Source of the DNA: Tolypeutes matacus | Taxonomy: Eukaryota; Chordata; Mammalia; Cingulata; Chlamyphoridae | Length of the DNA: 64,000 nt | Assembly (NCBI GenBank): GCA_026826555.1 | Contig: JAKSZT010054304.1 | Span: 48,448,706-48,512,705 of the forward strand | Reading direction: 5' to 3' | Shown: positions 35,601-44,506 of the stretch, piece by piece | How positions within the stretch are numbered: position 1 is the stretch's first letter | Layout: every line of letters starts with the position of its first letter | Position numbers and translations under genes: made by a program | Notes under the pieces: model-generated | Told to the model about the DNA's origin: nothing | The model's input: only the letters and a program-made list of their open reading frames with translations | Databases searched by the model: none

Positions 35601-38600
35601 GACACAGGAGGTGAGGAGCAGTTCCCTGTAGAAAGTGCTAGGGTGTGGGCTGCCCTCCGCCTCTCTGGAACCACACCTGGCACCTGGGTCATCCTAACCC
35701 GCCCAAGCCTCCCGCATTCCTGCGCTTCCCACTGTGCTTCTAATGGGGCACTCCAGCCTGGGGCAGCCTTGTTCCCCAGCATAGGACAATGGGGTGGAGG
35801 GTTGAGCACACCTCTGGAAGGGCAGAGGCAGTGGAGAAGGCAAACGGTGGGGACCCAGCCGGAGTGGTTGGGACAGCTGTGGCCCCTGTCATCCGTGTTT
35901 GCGTGGAGACCTGAGCAACAGCTGGGCGGGCACAGGCTAGAGGGAGCCGAGCCCCACTCTAAATCCTTCTTTACCTGCTCTCTAGGATGGTGCATGAGAC
36001 CAGGAACCACCTGCGCCTGGTCGGCTGCTCAGTGGCTGCGTGTAACACAGAAGCCCAGGGAGCCCAGGAGAGCCTCAGCAAGGTGCAGGACCTTCTGGGG
36101 CACCTGGGGCTGCAGAGGGGAGCCAGGTCAATCAGGTATCCTGGGGGCATTCGAGCCAACTCCCCTGCCTCTGGGCGGAGCGGCCCTTGACCACGTCTGG
36201 GGTGTGGTTGGAGGTCTCTGGACTACAAATGTACCCTGAAGTGAGGAGGAAGGAAGAACGGAAGGTATATACTGTGATCCCAGGCTGAAGGTCACTGCAA
36301 GGGCAGAGCCTCTGGAATGCTGGGACATCTTCCTCAAGGTCCTCTGCAGCCTCAGAGGCTCCAAGGCTACTGCTGAGAGAGGCAATGTGAACTCCCTTTG
36401 TCCTTCTGTGCAAAGACCAACACAAAGGGCAGCAGGGGCAGGGAAAGGCTGCTGCCTTTTAGGAGAGAGCCGCCCCTCCTCCTCCTAGCCTTCCCAGCTT
36501 GTGGCCCCTACTGCAGCTCCTTTCTTTCAGAGACTGGCGATGGGCTGCCTGTTGCCCTTCTCTGTAGCTTGTGGTGTGTATAGTATCATGAAAGGGTTAG
36601 GTTAGACATAAAGGAGAACTTCATGGCCATCTGGATCATGGACTCCAAGCACAGATGAGTGAAGGTGGTTGTGCAGGCTGAGAAGAGGGGCTCTTGGGAA
36701 AGGCTTAAGAATTCTGGCTCCCCCAGGGGGCAGCTTTGTTACCCTGTGCTCACCTTTCCTCAGCACCCCCATCCACCTACACTCACTCATAGGCTGGCTC
36801 ATTCCCTCCAGATCCTTGACTGGCTATCTCACCAGCTCCTTCAAGATATAACAGAGGGGGCACAGACCTCCCCACCTCCCACAGCCCCTTATCCCAGCCC
36901 TGCACCAACGGACCTGGTTCTCCAGTAAGTGCCTAAGAGAGAGGTGTGTGTGTGAGTGTGTGTGTGTGTGTCAGGGAAGAGGGTACGAGCAGGGAGAGGA
37001 TGCTAAGATTAGGGTCAGAGGGCTTTTGCCTCCCCCTAAGCTGGAGGCAAGAACCAAGCGGCTGCTTGGGCAAGGAGGAGGGGGCTTCCAGGGGATAGGG
37101 AGCAGGGGTCCCGGCTGTGCCGCCGTGGCCTCAGCTGGCTCTCCTGCCTCTGCCTTGGACAGCATGCAGGAGCTTTGCGAGGAGATGAAGCTGCTGGCCT
37201 TTGACCTCCAGGACAACAACCACATCATCCAACGGTAAGGAGCTCCTGCCGTGGTCAGGGAGGGCTGAGTCCTCAAGCTGCCCTGCCCTAGGGGCACAGG
37301 GTCCCCACGCCTGCCCATGCAGGGTCGATGACATGTGTCCATTTTCCAAAACCATATCCAAGCTTAGGCCTTGTCCACAAGTGAATCATCTTTCCTCATG
37401 AAGTACAGGGTTGCCCTGGTATTCTTTAAAATGTAAGCCTCCCAGCAGTCCGAGTGATGGGTGACTCGGAGGCACGTCGGTTTGTGCCTGTGTCCAGTTT
37501 TGCACGGAACATTACTCTGCTGTACTAAAACCCCTCCATCCAGATCACCTCCTTTCACCTCCACAGCCATCCTCTGAGTGGGATCTGTTTTCACCCCCAT
37601 ACCCTACTCCAGGAAACTCCAGCACAGAGGCCAGGTTAATTGCCCAAGACCTGTGTTTGTTGGTCTTGTGGGACGCTGGTTCCTTGTGCTTATGCTCACT
37701 GGGCTAGCCCGGCCCCACTGTTAGAGGCTCTGGACCACTGTCACCAGGTTCGAGTCCCCTCCTCAGGGGGCGAGGCATAGTGGAGAGGGTAGTGGGGGGA
37801 GGGGTGCAGCAGGACTTAGATTTTTGGATTTCATGCACCAGTAAAATTCAGAAGAGCAAATTGGAGAACAAAGGGCTGCCAACAGATCATATTACCAAGT
37901 AAGCACATTTAAAAGGGGGGAAATCCTACCATCTAGTAGTCCCATTCCATAAAGTACATTTTAGCACCAAAGAACAGGGAGAACATAATCTCAGAATAAA
38001 GGACAAGGGGGATGAATGTGGCTCAGGTGGTTGGACATCTGTCTCCCAAAAGGAGGGACCTGGGTTCAATCCCCAGGATCTCCCGGCAAAAATTAAAAGA
38101 AAAATATAGAATAAAGGACGGTCCCTTGCCGTGAAGTTCAGTGGGCCTATTTACACTAACGCACACATAGGCACATGTGCACACACATATATACATGCAT
38201 ACATATACACATACACACATACACACGCACTCACATATACACGCGCGCACATGCACCTACCACACCCTCCCCAGCATCCTCCTGTCTCTCATATCCCCAC
38301 TGATGGGCACTGGTCTGTGGACTGGAATCTGGGAATCAGTGCCAGGGTGGGAAGTCAGCAGTGATCCTGACTTTGGATGCTGATTCATCCAAAGGCCTGA
38401 CCCTGGAGATTTGTTCAAGGATGAGCTTCAGTTCCTTCCCCTGCCAAACAGCGATAGTCATCCTGCCTCCCAGTCTTAGTTGAATGGGATGAGGTATGCA
38501 CAGTGCCTGGGGCTGGAGGTAAGCCCTCACCTAATGTTAGTTGTTCCCCCAGAGGCCACCGTATCTGGGACTCCAAAATTGGGGCCAGGAGGCAGGAAGC

Positions 38601-39305
38601 CAGGAGTGGAGCTTTCGATTTGTCCTCAGAATTTCAGGGGGTCCTTGGCTGGGGAAGTCATCTCCCTATCCCATTGCAGCAAGTTGAGAATCCATCCTCT
38701 TAAATGCCCACCCCACCCCACCCCACCCCACCCCCAAAGAGGGGATTCAACAGCTTCTTGGAAAGACTTTCCAAAACAGCCTTCATGGGCAGGAAATTCT
38801 GATTTTAATGAAGACATAAATTTTTCTTGCTGTGATATTTAGTGTATTTACAAATAGTTCAAAATTTTATTTTAGGTAATTTTCCCTTCCTTGACCAGAG
38901 CTGTAGCTAAAGAGCCAGATAAACTAATTTGAATTCCTTTTCCCCTTCTCCTAATCTTAAGTTGCATATTGGAATCACCAGGGGGAACTTTAGAAAATAC
39001 AGATGGCTGGGTCTTGTCCCCAGAGGCTCTGGATGCAGCCTGGGCTTGGGGACTTTTATAAGCTCCCCAGGTGATTCGAATTTGCAGGAAGGGTTGAGAA
39101 CCATGGGGGGTGAGGGGGTGGGTAAGGAAGCTACAAGGAGAGGGCAGAAGAGAGCTGAGAGTTTGAATGGCTCAGTGCTCCCCAAAAGTTGACTGTGCTG
39201 GGTTCTGGGATGTGGCGTGCAGGCTTCTCTCTGGCCAGGCTGGGGAGGCTAATCTGTGCATTTCATTACAGGTTAAGTAGGGTCCCATCGGCTCCAGATG
39301 CCTGA
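17468..39305 (+). CDS. IKBKE: IKBKE, inhibitor of NF-kappaB kinase epsilon (complete)
   Basis: IKK-epsilon is a cytosolic Ser/Thr kinase related to TBK1; it phosphorylates IRF3/IRF7 and other targets after RNA/DNA sensing and supports NF-kappaB signalling. Twenty coding exons (listed separately) join with matching phases into 2157 bp, 718 residues plus stop (human 716). Kinase domain about 9-300: Gly loop [10 protein letters not shown]38 in VAVK, HRD loop VHRDIKPGN with D135, DFG at 157-159, activation-loop S172 in [10 protein letters not shown] ubiquitin-like domain follows at about 305-385, then helical scaffold/dimerisation repeats and a C-terminal adaptor-binding segment. All catalytic residues are present and no stop or frameshift is seen. 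Differences from human include two extra residues near 390 and a changed C-terminus SAPDA. TBK1 is excluded by close residue match and by location. Confidence 0.97.
18194..18334 (+). CDS. IKBKE: IKBKE coding exon 2
   Basis: Residues 30-76, [17 protein letters not shown] to LFAVEET. Carries catalytic K38 and the alpha-C helix region (REFEVLRKL). Acceptor ACAG, donor ACG|GTGGGT, phase 0 on both sides. Confidence 0.96.
18711..18840 (+). CDS. IKBKE: IKBKE coding exon 3
   Basis: Residues 77-119 plus one base; [18 protein letters not shown] covers the kinase hinge (MEYC). Acceptor CCCACAG, donor G|GTGAGC. The split codon GTG (Val120) is completed by the next exon. Confidence 0.96.
19371..19552 (+). 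CDS. IKBKE: IKBKE coding exon 4, catalytic and activation loops
   Basis: Residues 120-180. Contains the HRD catalytic loop (D135), the DFG motif (D157) and the activation-loop serine at position 172, the same number as in human. Donor CTG|GTCAGT is acceptable but not perfect. Confidence 0.97.
19906..20199 (-). repeat. older DAS SINE split by a younger one
   Basis: Left part 19906-19930 (T-run, then GGGGCACCGGGGA) and right part 20125-20199 (GGGATTGAACCCGGGACCTC onward) form one reverse monomer. Its own flanks TGACTCCCATTTTT (19899) and TGATTCCCATTTTT (about 20198) agree in all but one base. Confidence 0.88.
19931..20124 (-). repeat. young long-form DAS SINE inside an older copy
   Basis: Full reverse element from T-run to 'gccacagccgcttcccat'. 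Flanked by GGGCACCGGGGA at 19919-19930 and 20125-20136, which is part of the host SINE. It lies in the IKBKE intron between coding exons 4 and 5. Confidence 0.93.
20340..20500 (+). CDS. IKBKE: IKBKE coding exon 5
   Basis: Residues 181-233 plus two bases; [12 protein letters not shown] and [15 protein letters not shown] form the P+1 region and helix F. The donor is AT|GTACGG at 20501; reading on into GTAC would leave the frame. The junction gives Met234. Confidence 0.94.
20835..21016 (+). repeat. long-form DAS SINE
   Basis: Head GGGAAGCGGCTGTGGCTCAA, B box GGGTTCGGTTCC, GC-rich body, AAATAAATAAAT tail. Perfect 16-bp duplication AAGAAGTGGCTTGCCC at 20819-20834 and 21017-21032. It ends about 110 bases before IKBKE coding exon 6. 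Confidence 0.94.
21125..21235 (+). CDS. IKBKE: IKBKE coding exon 6
   Basis: Residues 234-270 plus two bases; [17 protein letters not shown] to LPITCQLS, end of the kinase C-lobe. Acceptor CCCCAG, donor AT|GTGAGT. His235 replaces the Tyr found in human. Confidence 0.94.
21564..21743 (+). CDS. IKBKE: IKBKE coding exon 7
   Basis: Residues 271-330 plus two bases; [20 protein letters not shown] to HVYVHAHN. Covers the end of the kinase domain and start of the ubiquitin-like domain. Donor AC|GTAAGT. Confidence 0.95.
22317..22513 (+). CDS. IKBKE: IKBKE coding exon 8
   Basis: Residues 331-396 plus one base, most of the ubiquitin-like domain ([20 protein letters not shown]). The stretch [14 protein letters not shown] is two residues longer than my memory of human. 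Acceptor GTCAG, donor C|GTGAGT. Confidence 0.94.
23254..23318 (+). CDS. IKBKE: IKBKE coding exon 9
   Basis: Residues 397-418, [21 protein letters not shown], linker into the helical scaffold domain. Acceptor CTGCAG, donor AAG|GTGAGG. Confidence 0.94.
23404..23495 (+). CDS. IKBKE: IKBKE coding exon 10
   Basis: Residues 419-448 plus two bases; [20 protein letters not shown] is the leucine-rich coiled-coil segment. Acceptor TTTCAG, donor GT|GTGAGT. Confidence 0.94.
23648..23734 (+). CDS. IKBKE: IKBKE coding exon 11
   Basis: Residues 449-477 plus two bases; [20 protein letters not shown], helical scaffold. Acceptor CGGCAG, donor AG|GTGAGT. Confidence 0.93.
26140..26285 (-). repeat. MIR SINE, antisense
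   Basis: 'cccccattttataaatgaaa', 'gacttacccaaggtcatgca' and 'ggacccaaacccatgtctcc' are the reverse complement of the MIR core. Confidence 0.75.
26520..27480. repeat. diverged LINE-derived fossil
   Basis: AT-rich, non-coding text unlike the flanks, with blocks such as 'gttatgttccttaacataac' and 'gatgctgagttttcatgttg' that recur in old mammalian L1 3' regions. Subfamily and limits not resolved by eye. Confidence 0.4.
27797..27872 (+). CDS. IKBKE: IKBKE coding exon 12
   Basis: Residues 478-503, [20 protein letters not shown] to RLRT. Acceptor TTCAAG, a less common AAG type, with a good pyrimidine tract; donor ACT|GTGAGT. Confidence 0.93.
28008..28120 (+). CDS. IKBKE: IKBKE coding exon 13
   Basis: Residues 504-540 plus two bases; [20 protein letters not shown] to QVHEDR, helical. 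Acceptor CTACAG; donor AAG|GTCTGT is weak at +3 to +5. Confidence 0.92.
28430..28570 (-). repeat. probable MIR SINE, antisense
   Basis: 'gttatagatgagaaagctca' followed by 'gccccgagtcacggccaata' resembles a strongly diverged reverse MIR core. Confidence 0.5.
29572..29609. repeat. (GT)n microsatellite
   Basis: About 19 uninterrupted GT units in the IKBKE intron before coding exon 14; likely polymorphic. Confidence 0.95.
29862..29938 (+). CDS. IKBKE: IKBKE coding exon 14
   Basis: Residues 541-566 plus one base; [20 protein letters not shown] to RP. Acceptor CCACAG, donor G|GTGAGC. Confidence 0.94.
30826..31021 (-). repeat. L1-type 3' end, antisense, left part
   Basis: Starts with a T-run (reverse poly-A) and continues 'cagaacaatcatgcataaaa', 'gattcccatataccacccta'. 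It is interrupted at the TAGGGTTTACTG duplication and resumes at 31857. Similar text occurs at 60050-60280. Confidence 0.6.
31022..31856 (-). mobile_element. 835-bp retroposon inserted into an older L1
   Basis: Begins on + with an interrupted T-run (reverse poly-A) and is flanked by a perfect 12-bp duplication TAGGGTTTACTG at 31010-31021 and 31857-31868. The interior has no long open frame on the minus strand and no recognised protein match. It most resembles a 5'-truncated LINE-1 3' UTR of a lineage-specific subfamily; a processed copy of a non-coding RNA is an alternative. Confidence 0.7.
31857..32013 (-). repeat. L1-type 3' end, antisense, right part
   Basis: Continuation of the element cut at 31021, including 'tagtgctattaattatgttc' and 'cacaatgttgtgctaccact', common in mammalian L1 3' regions read backwards. 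Confidence 0.55.
32014..32240 (-). repeat. dimeric DAS SINE
   Basis: Two reverse tRNA-like heads are joined by a T/G-rich linker (TTTTTTTGTTTGTTTTGC). The heads read 'gattgaacctgggaccttgt' and 'gaactgaacccgggacctcc' on the + strand, each holding a reverse B box. A T-run at 32018-32039 is the A-tail. The same head-linker-head design recurs at 59834-60043. Confidence 0.82.
32670..32880 (-). repeat. MIR SINE, antisense
   Basis: 'tggaaactgagacacagaaa', 'gtaacttgtccaaggataca' and 'attcaaacccaggtagctga' are the reverse MIR core. Confidence 0.8.
33510..33805 (+). repeat. LINE-2 3' fragment
   Basis: 'cctgaagccttccctggtta', 'cctcattgtaatacaatcac' and an end near 'ttgttgaatgattat' follow the L2 3' end. 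Confidence 0.6.
33842..33881 (+). CDS. IKBKE: IKBKE coding exon 15 (40 bp)
   Basis: Very short exon, residues 567-579 plus two bases; [13 protein letters not shown]. Acceptor CTTCAG, strong donor A|GTAAGT. It completes the Gly567 codon and starts Lys580. Confidence 0.93.
34319..34338. repeat. (TC)n microsatellite
   Basis: About ten TC units between IKBKE coding exons 15 and 16. Confidence 0.9.
34616..34717 (+). CDS. IKBKE: IKBKE coding exon 16
   Basis: Residues 580-613 plus two bases; [20 protein letters not shown] to THGQRM. Acceptor TTTCAG, donor AG|GTAATA. Confidence 0.94.
34920..35040 (-). repeat. MIR SINE, antisense
   Basis: 'ttgaggaaaccgaggctcag' and 'agtagcagacccaggactag' match the reverse MIR core. 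Confidence 0.65.
35430..35520 (+). repeat. MER5-like hAT fossil
   Basis: 'gcatcagtattttaaaagct' and 'cccccaggtgattctagtgc' followed by 'gctgagaaccca' match the 3' half of MER5-type non-autonomous DNA transposons. Confidence 0.6.
35986..36082 (+). CDS. IKBKE: IKBKE coding exon 17
   Basis: Residues 614-646; [20 protein letters not shown] to ESLSK. Acceptor CTCTAG, donor AAG|GTGCAG. A 232-residue open frame over it (35541-36239) is in another frame. Confidence 0.94.
36812..36924 (+). CDS. IKBKE: IKBKE coding exon 18
   Basis: Residues 647-683 plus two bases; [18 protein letters not shown] then a Pro-rich [14 protein letters not shown] stretch. Part of the C-terminal adaptor-binding region. Donor CA|GTAAGT. 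Confidence 0.93.
36943..36971. repeat. (GT)n microsatellite
   Basis: Interrupted GT repeat starting 19 bases after the exon 18 donor. Confidence 0.85.
37163..37234 (+). CDS. IKBKE: IKBKE coding exon 19
   Basis: Residues 684-707 plus two bases; [20 protein letters not shown] to IIQ. Acceptor GGACAG, donor CG|GTAAGG. Confidence 0.94.
38005..38107 (+). repeat. DAS SINE monomer
   Basis: The head reads GGGGATGAATGTGGCTCAGG with a B box near GGTTCAATCCC and an A-rich tail. Flanked by a perfect 12-bp duplication AGAATAAAGGAC at 37993-38004 and 38108-38119. Confidence 0.9.
38158..38258. repeat. imperfect (CA)n-rich stretch
   Basis: Alternating CA/TA/CG dinucleotides, purine-pyrimidine alternating and so able in principle to adopt Z-DNA. 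Open frames over it are artefacts of the repeat. Confidence 0.85.
38708..38735. repeat. (ACCCC)n short tandem repeat
   Basis: About five ACCCC units in the last IKBKE intron. Confidence 0.85.
38960..39105 (+). repeat. MER5-like hAT fossil
   Basis: 'attggaatcaccagggggaa' to 'ccccaggtgattcgaatttg' and 'gggttgagaaccat' match MER5-family order. Confidence 0.65.
39272..39305 (+). CDS. IKBKE: IKBKE last coding exon and stop
   Basis: After TTCATTACAG, completes Arg708 and encodes [10 protein letters not shown], then TGA at 39303-39305. It aligns with the short human end LNRVPAPPDV. Too short to be found as an open frame; located by phase and sequence match. Confidence 0.92.
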
Positions 39306-40080
39306 GTTCCGTGGGATGCACAAGGCATCCTGAAGCATTAGAACCATTCAAACACTGCTCCCCTGAACTGTGAGGCCCACGCAAGGCGAGATCTGGCCCC
39401 ATACCGTCAGCCTACCTCCCTCCTGGCAGATGCCAGGAGAATTCACCAGCATTACCTTCTGTGGCCGTTCCTTCCCCCTGGGAAGCACATAGCAAGGACT
39501 GGGGCCGTCTCTCTGAGGACCTACAGGAAACCTTGGATTGCTGTGTGTGGCAGCCGCAGCCTGGGCTGGCCTGCGTGCGCCTCTCCAGGCTCAGTTCCCG
39601 CTCCTCTGCTCCTCCATCATTCTGGCCTGAAGGGCTGGACCTGGCTGGGTGTGGGGAGAAGAGGGCTGGGCAGGCCTCCCACCCTGCCCTCATTTACAGG
39701 GCTCCACTTCTCAGGGAACAGGGGAGGAGGCCTCGTGGGGTCCCCCAGGCTGCCAGTCAAACAACCTCTTCTAATCTCAGACTTCCTTCCTCTTAGAGGG
39801 TGTCAGGTTTAACTGCTCGTCTGACTTCTGAGGGCTGCCACAGTCAGACCCAGGCAATCCAAGCCTGATGTTCCTTCTAGTCTTGGTCTGGCTGAGCCTT
39901 GGGTTGGAGGAAACACCTCCCAGACCCTCTCCTCTCTCTGCGGCACCACCGGGTCCCGGGCTAGGCAGTCAGTGGTGTCAACAGGCAGCTGTGCCAGCTG
40001 GCACAGGCCTCCAAGTCCAGAACCCTAAGGAGACAAGAGAACTGCACCTTCAAGAAACGGAATAAACAAGGCCTTCTTTT
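39306..40080 (+). other. IKBKE: IKBKE 3' UTR
   Basis: Runs from the stop to shortly after AATAAA at 40061-40066; a GTGTGTTT downstream element lies at 40140. Length about 770 bases. The end is inferred. Confidence 0.7.
40061..40066 (+). terminator. IKBKE: IKBKE poly(A) signal
   Basis: Canonical AATAAA, the first after the stop codon, with a G/T-rich element about 75 bases downstream. Confidence 0.72.
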
Positions 40081-42004
40081 TCTACCTTCTGAGAGGCTGT
40101 CACTGGGCTGCGTCTGAGGCAGGGGACAGCTCTAAGCTGGGTGTGTTTAGGGACTACACAGACACAGACCATGATGGGGAGGTTGTTGGAAGTATTGGGC
40201 AATGAAGGCGGGACTGGTCATTTTCTGATTGCTGCCTTTTCCCTAAACGAGCCTATTTCAGGGAAGAGCCCAAGGACGATGGCCTCCTGCTGGGAGGGCT
40301 TGCCTTCCCCTTCTTTCCCTCCTCCTGCCTTGGGGAGGTGTATAAGGGGCCTGGAACTTGGGGAGAAAATGTCTCTTTGTTTTAACCTCAGACCCACCAT
40401 CTAAGTGCCTCTCCCCCCTCCCCCAGCCCCCACCACTGTTTAACACCTAGGTTGTATCCTAACTACTGGGTTTGAACACTACTTGGGGTCACGAGAGCAT
40501 TTTAAGCATTCCCTTATTTTTTCAGAAGCTAGAATGGTGTCCGGGTGAAGTATTCATATATGTACAAACTGCTGATGGATCCCTGCCATACCACCAACCC
40601 TTCCTGAAATCAGAGCCAGACTTCCCATCTAGCCTGTTTGGGAAGGAAGGGGCGGGAGGATGCAGTGAAGTAGCCCCAGTAAGGGAGGGGGATGCATGAG
40701 AAGCCCCACTATGTCTTGAAGCACGAAGGCAACACATGCTTTGACCCCAAATGACCCCAGGGGTCCTTCTGCCAATCTTCCTGGGAGCCAGTACATCCTC
40801 ACCAGGCCACTCTGACCAGTGGCCCAGGCCTGCCTTGACTGCAGGGCCAGAAGTGAGGAGCGGGTAGGTCCTGGAGTCAACACTCTTCGTGCTGCTTCCC
40901 CAGCTCCCTTGCTTCTCTATGGAAAGACCAGTACCTTCTGCCCACACAGGAGGTTGCTGGAAGACGTTTGCTCATATCAGGCCCAGGGACCCCACATATG
41001 TGACTTGGGCCTTGAGCCCATGGAGCCCCTTAAGCCCATAGATTCAAGTTCTGAAGCCACAGAGGCCAGCAGCCGCTTCTCCTCTACTCTTCCCGCATGA
41101 AGTTCAGCTCAACGCTTCTGGCTATCGCTTACCCTGCGGGGAAGTCCCACATTGGGTTTCCCTGGCTGCCTCTGGACCCATGTGCTTTGTGGGGCTCAGT
41201 GAAAGAGCCAGAGGATCCCTGAAATCCAAGTGCAGATATGGGGGGGATGATATAATCCAGGCTCTAGGATCTCGTGAGCAAAGCCCCATGAGGAACAGAC
41301 TCAAAGCCTTCAGTTCATTCCGACACTGGGTAAAGCTTCCAAGTCCATCCCGGTAGGACACGTGGAACTGGACCATGACCAGCAGAACCTTGTAAGAGTC
41401 TCAGCTGTCCGAAAACACTTAAACTGCCCTCTCCGTTCTCTGTGGTGATTCCTAGCATAACCTTTTAGGTGAAGAGAACCCATTCAATTCATTAGGTACG
41501 AACCAAGCCCCTACAGTGGGCCACGGCCTGTGCTAGGTGCTGGAGTGACAGAGGCGCCTGGTACCCTCCCTGCCCCTGAGCAGCGCACCCCCACAGGGGA
41601 AGGCAGGCGTGCCAACAATTTCAATATCACAGGCTGTGCCACGCTAGGGACGCACAGCCTAAGAGTACTATTAGGTCGTCGTCACCACAGTGGAGAGTGC
41701 TTAGGTCAGCCTGGGAGGCTGTTGGGGAAGGGCTTTGGGAGCAGGGAGTGGAGTATTAGGTGAGTAGGAGGAGTTAGCCTTAAAAAAAGGCACGAAAGGC
41801 GTCCCTGGCCATGGGAACGGCGTAAGCATAGGCATGGTGGGAACTCCAAGTATTTCTGTGTTACAGGAGAGTAAAATGAAGTGGGAAGTGGTGTGAGGAA
41901 AGTGAAGAGCCAGAACCAAAGGGTCCTTACAGACCACGGTGAGGAACTTGGGCTCTACCTCAAGGAACCATGGACAGGTTTTAAGTCTTTAAAGATTTTA
42001 CTCT

Positions 42005-42574
42005 TGGGGGAGCGGATGTGGCTCAAGAAATTGGGTGCCCGCCTCCCACATGGGAAGTCCCAGGTTCGGTGCCTGGTGCTTCCTAAAGAAGACAAGCAGA
42101 GGCCGCAACCAGCAGACACCGCAACCACCACAATGAGCAGATGCCGCAATGAGCAGACGCCACAACAAGCAGATGCTGCAATGAGCAGATGCTGCAACAA
42201 GCAGATGCTACAGCCAGCAGACGCTGCAGTCAGTGGGAAGTGGATGTAGCTCAGGTGGTTGGGCACTCACCTCCCATGTGGGAAGTCCTGGGTTTGGTGC
42301 CCAGTGCCTCCTAAAGAAGACAAGCTGATGCTGCAAGCAGCAGACACCGCAAGTAGCAGATGCTGCAGCTATGGGGAACGGATGTGGCTCAGCTGGTTGG
42401 GCGCTCGCCTCCCACGTGGGAGGTCCCAGATTTGGTTCCCAGTGCCTCCTAGAGAAGTCGAGCAAACACAACAAGCACACAGATGAGGGAGCCATCACGG
42501 TGTGGCACGGGGTGGGGGGTGAGTGGGGTGGGGCAAAATAAATAAATAATAAATAAAATAAATAAATCTTTAAA
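42005..42574 (+). repeat. trimeric DAS SINE with internal tandem repeats
   Basis: Three tRNA-like heads (about 42010, 42235 and 42373), each with a GGATGTGGCTCA- or GGATGTAGCTCA-type A box, are joined by CAGATGCTGCAA-type repeats. It ends in an AATAAATAAA tail. A perfect 14-bp duplication AAAGATTTTACTCT lies at 41991-42004 and 42575-42588, so the whole trimer inserted as one unit. Confidence 0.9.
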
Positions 42575-43032
42575 AAAGATTTTACTCTCGGGTACCTGTG
42601 TGGAAGGTGGATTGAAACACTCTGTGCCTCAGTTTCCTCACTTGTACAAGGGACATGATATCTTTCAAAGTCACAGGAGAAGTAGATTAAATATTTCCAT
42701 AAGGTGCCTGAGACACACTGTTAGTTCTCAGCTCACCCTTCCCAGCCCCAGCCCCTCACTGAGGTCCCTGTGCAGTTGGGAGGGGCAAGCATTCAGATTC
42801 CTGGCCAGCATTCTCTTGAAACAGGGTCATTACTCATGTTGGCTCTTGTTAAAATGGGTGTGGGGGGCTTAACTGGAAGGATGCAGGGGCATGTCCCAAT
42901 TCTCCAGGCTAGAAGCACAGTCCACTCCAGAGGACCTAGGGGCCAGCACGGGAGGGTCAAAGCAAAGTGGCTCTCTCCATGCCCTGGGGCTGAGGGCGAT
43001 AGTGACCATGTCTCTCTTGGCATCCACCCAAT

Positions 43033-43190
43033 CTCCTCTTTGTAGCCTCAAGTCCTGGTTCAAACACAGATTCTGGGACCCCACCCACCTGCTGAATCCA
43101 GCTGGAAAGGGTGTGGCCCAGGATTCTGCATTGTTGATGAGCTTTCCTGGTGATTCTTTGGCCAGCTCAAGTTTGAGAAAATTGAACCAG
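43033..43190 (+). repeat. MER5A-like hAT fossil
   Basis: 'caagtcctggttcaaacaca', 'cacccacctgctgaatccag' and 'gctcaagtttgagaaaattg' keep the MER5A order. Confidence 0.65.
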
Positions 43191-44506
43191 AGTTTCCAAA
43201 TGTCCAGCAAAGGCCAATCAGCAGTGGGGTGGTACATTGGACTTGGTACCCTAAGAGCTGAGTTCAGGAGAGCAAGTCTAAAGATGGGAGGAAACGCTGG
43301 CTCTCCCGGCCACTGGGACTGCAGGGGAAGGAGTCCTCAGGATTGCTGCAACTTGTCATTTTGGGTTCACTTCCAAACTGCTTCAAGTATTTTTTAAAGG
43401 GTGGAACTCCTGGCTGCTTTTCCCTCCATCCCACAGAGGATCCTTACTCAGGCACCCCCAATGGGAGGTGTGAAGTTAAGAAATGAGCCAGGATGACCTG
43501 AAGTAGCTTCAGCTTCTTTTCTTTGGAAGCTCAGAATTGCTGCTACTTGGAGTGGCACGGGCCCTTTCCCTGCACTCTTCACCAGAGACAGAGGGAGAGG
43601 GTGAGATAAGAGAAGTCAGGAAAGAGGGAGGGTGAGAGGAGAAAGAGGAAGGGGAAATAAGAGCAACAAGATGCAGAAGGACACAGAGGTAGAGTGTGTG
43701 TGGTTTGCTGGGGTGGGGCCGGGAGAGCCTTTGAGGACATCCAGACCTCTCTGCTCACGCTGCCCTGTCACGACCCCATCCCATGGCTTCCTACCACAGC
43801 AACAGGCCTAAAACTGGCTTAGTGCTGGAATGTAAGTGGCTGTGGCTTGGAGCCTCCCCTTTGTGGGTGAAGTAAAAAAGCTGCTGACAAATCTGCCTGG
43901 AATATCTGAGTGTTCCACAGAAAGAAGAAACTTACACACGCATACACCAATCAGCCATATCATAAGCTTGGCAGAGTGGCTTGGGGTGGAAAAATTCCAT
44001 AATTGAGGGGAATTCCACTAAACTGCTGAAAAACAAGGTCCACCCACACCATGGGGACACCTTTCCAGGAGCCCTCATGTCGCCACTCACATACCCACCC
44101 TGGTCTGCCTTTCCTGTCCCCAAGGACAGTCAAGGACCTAGGGACTTCCCTTGGAAGCACTGGAGTTAGATGACACATGGCAAGCCCGAACCAAGGAGAG
44201 TGGGAATGATGCGCTACCAGCCCTCACCCCTGACCAGTAACCAGCATCTGGAAGCAGGAAAGCCACCCCAGTGACCAGCATTCCTGGACGATGGACAGGA
44301 GTCTTAAAAACGAGTTCCTGACACCAGTCCCACTTCTACCCAGCCCCAGAAGGTCTTCTGATGCCTTCTGTTCTCCCAGACCAAACAATTCCTCCATCTC
44401 TTCCTCCCTCAGCACAAGGGCCAGGGCTTAAAGGGGTTTTAGGAGATGGGTCCCAGGTGAGGCACAGGTTGGGGGCCTACAGCTGAGTTCATTTCATTAA
44501 ATTTTT

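Larger units (their letters stand above)
37235..39271 (+). other. last IKBKE intron
   Basis: Contains a DAS SINE (38005-38107), a CA-rich stretch (38158-38258), an ACCCC repeat (38708-38735) and a MER5-like fossil (38960-39105). Confidence 0.8.

Noticed and set aside
35541..36239. 232-residue + open frame
   Set aside because: Covers IKBKE coding exon 17 in the wrong frame plus intron.
38158..38258. open frames of His/Thr and Cys/Val repeats
   Set aside because: Direct translation of a degenerate CA repeat.
42100..42370. CRISPR-like or satellite array of CAGATGCTGCAA units
   Set aside because: Units are short, irregular, without spacers, in a mammalian genome and inside a SINE with target duplications.
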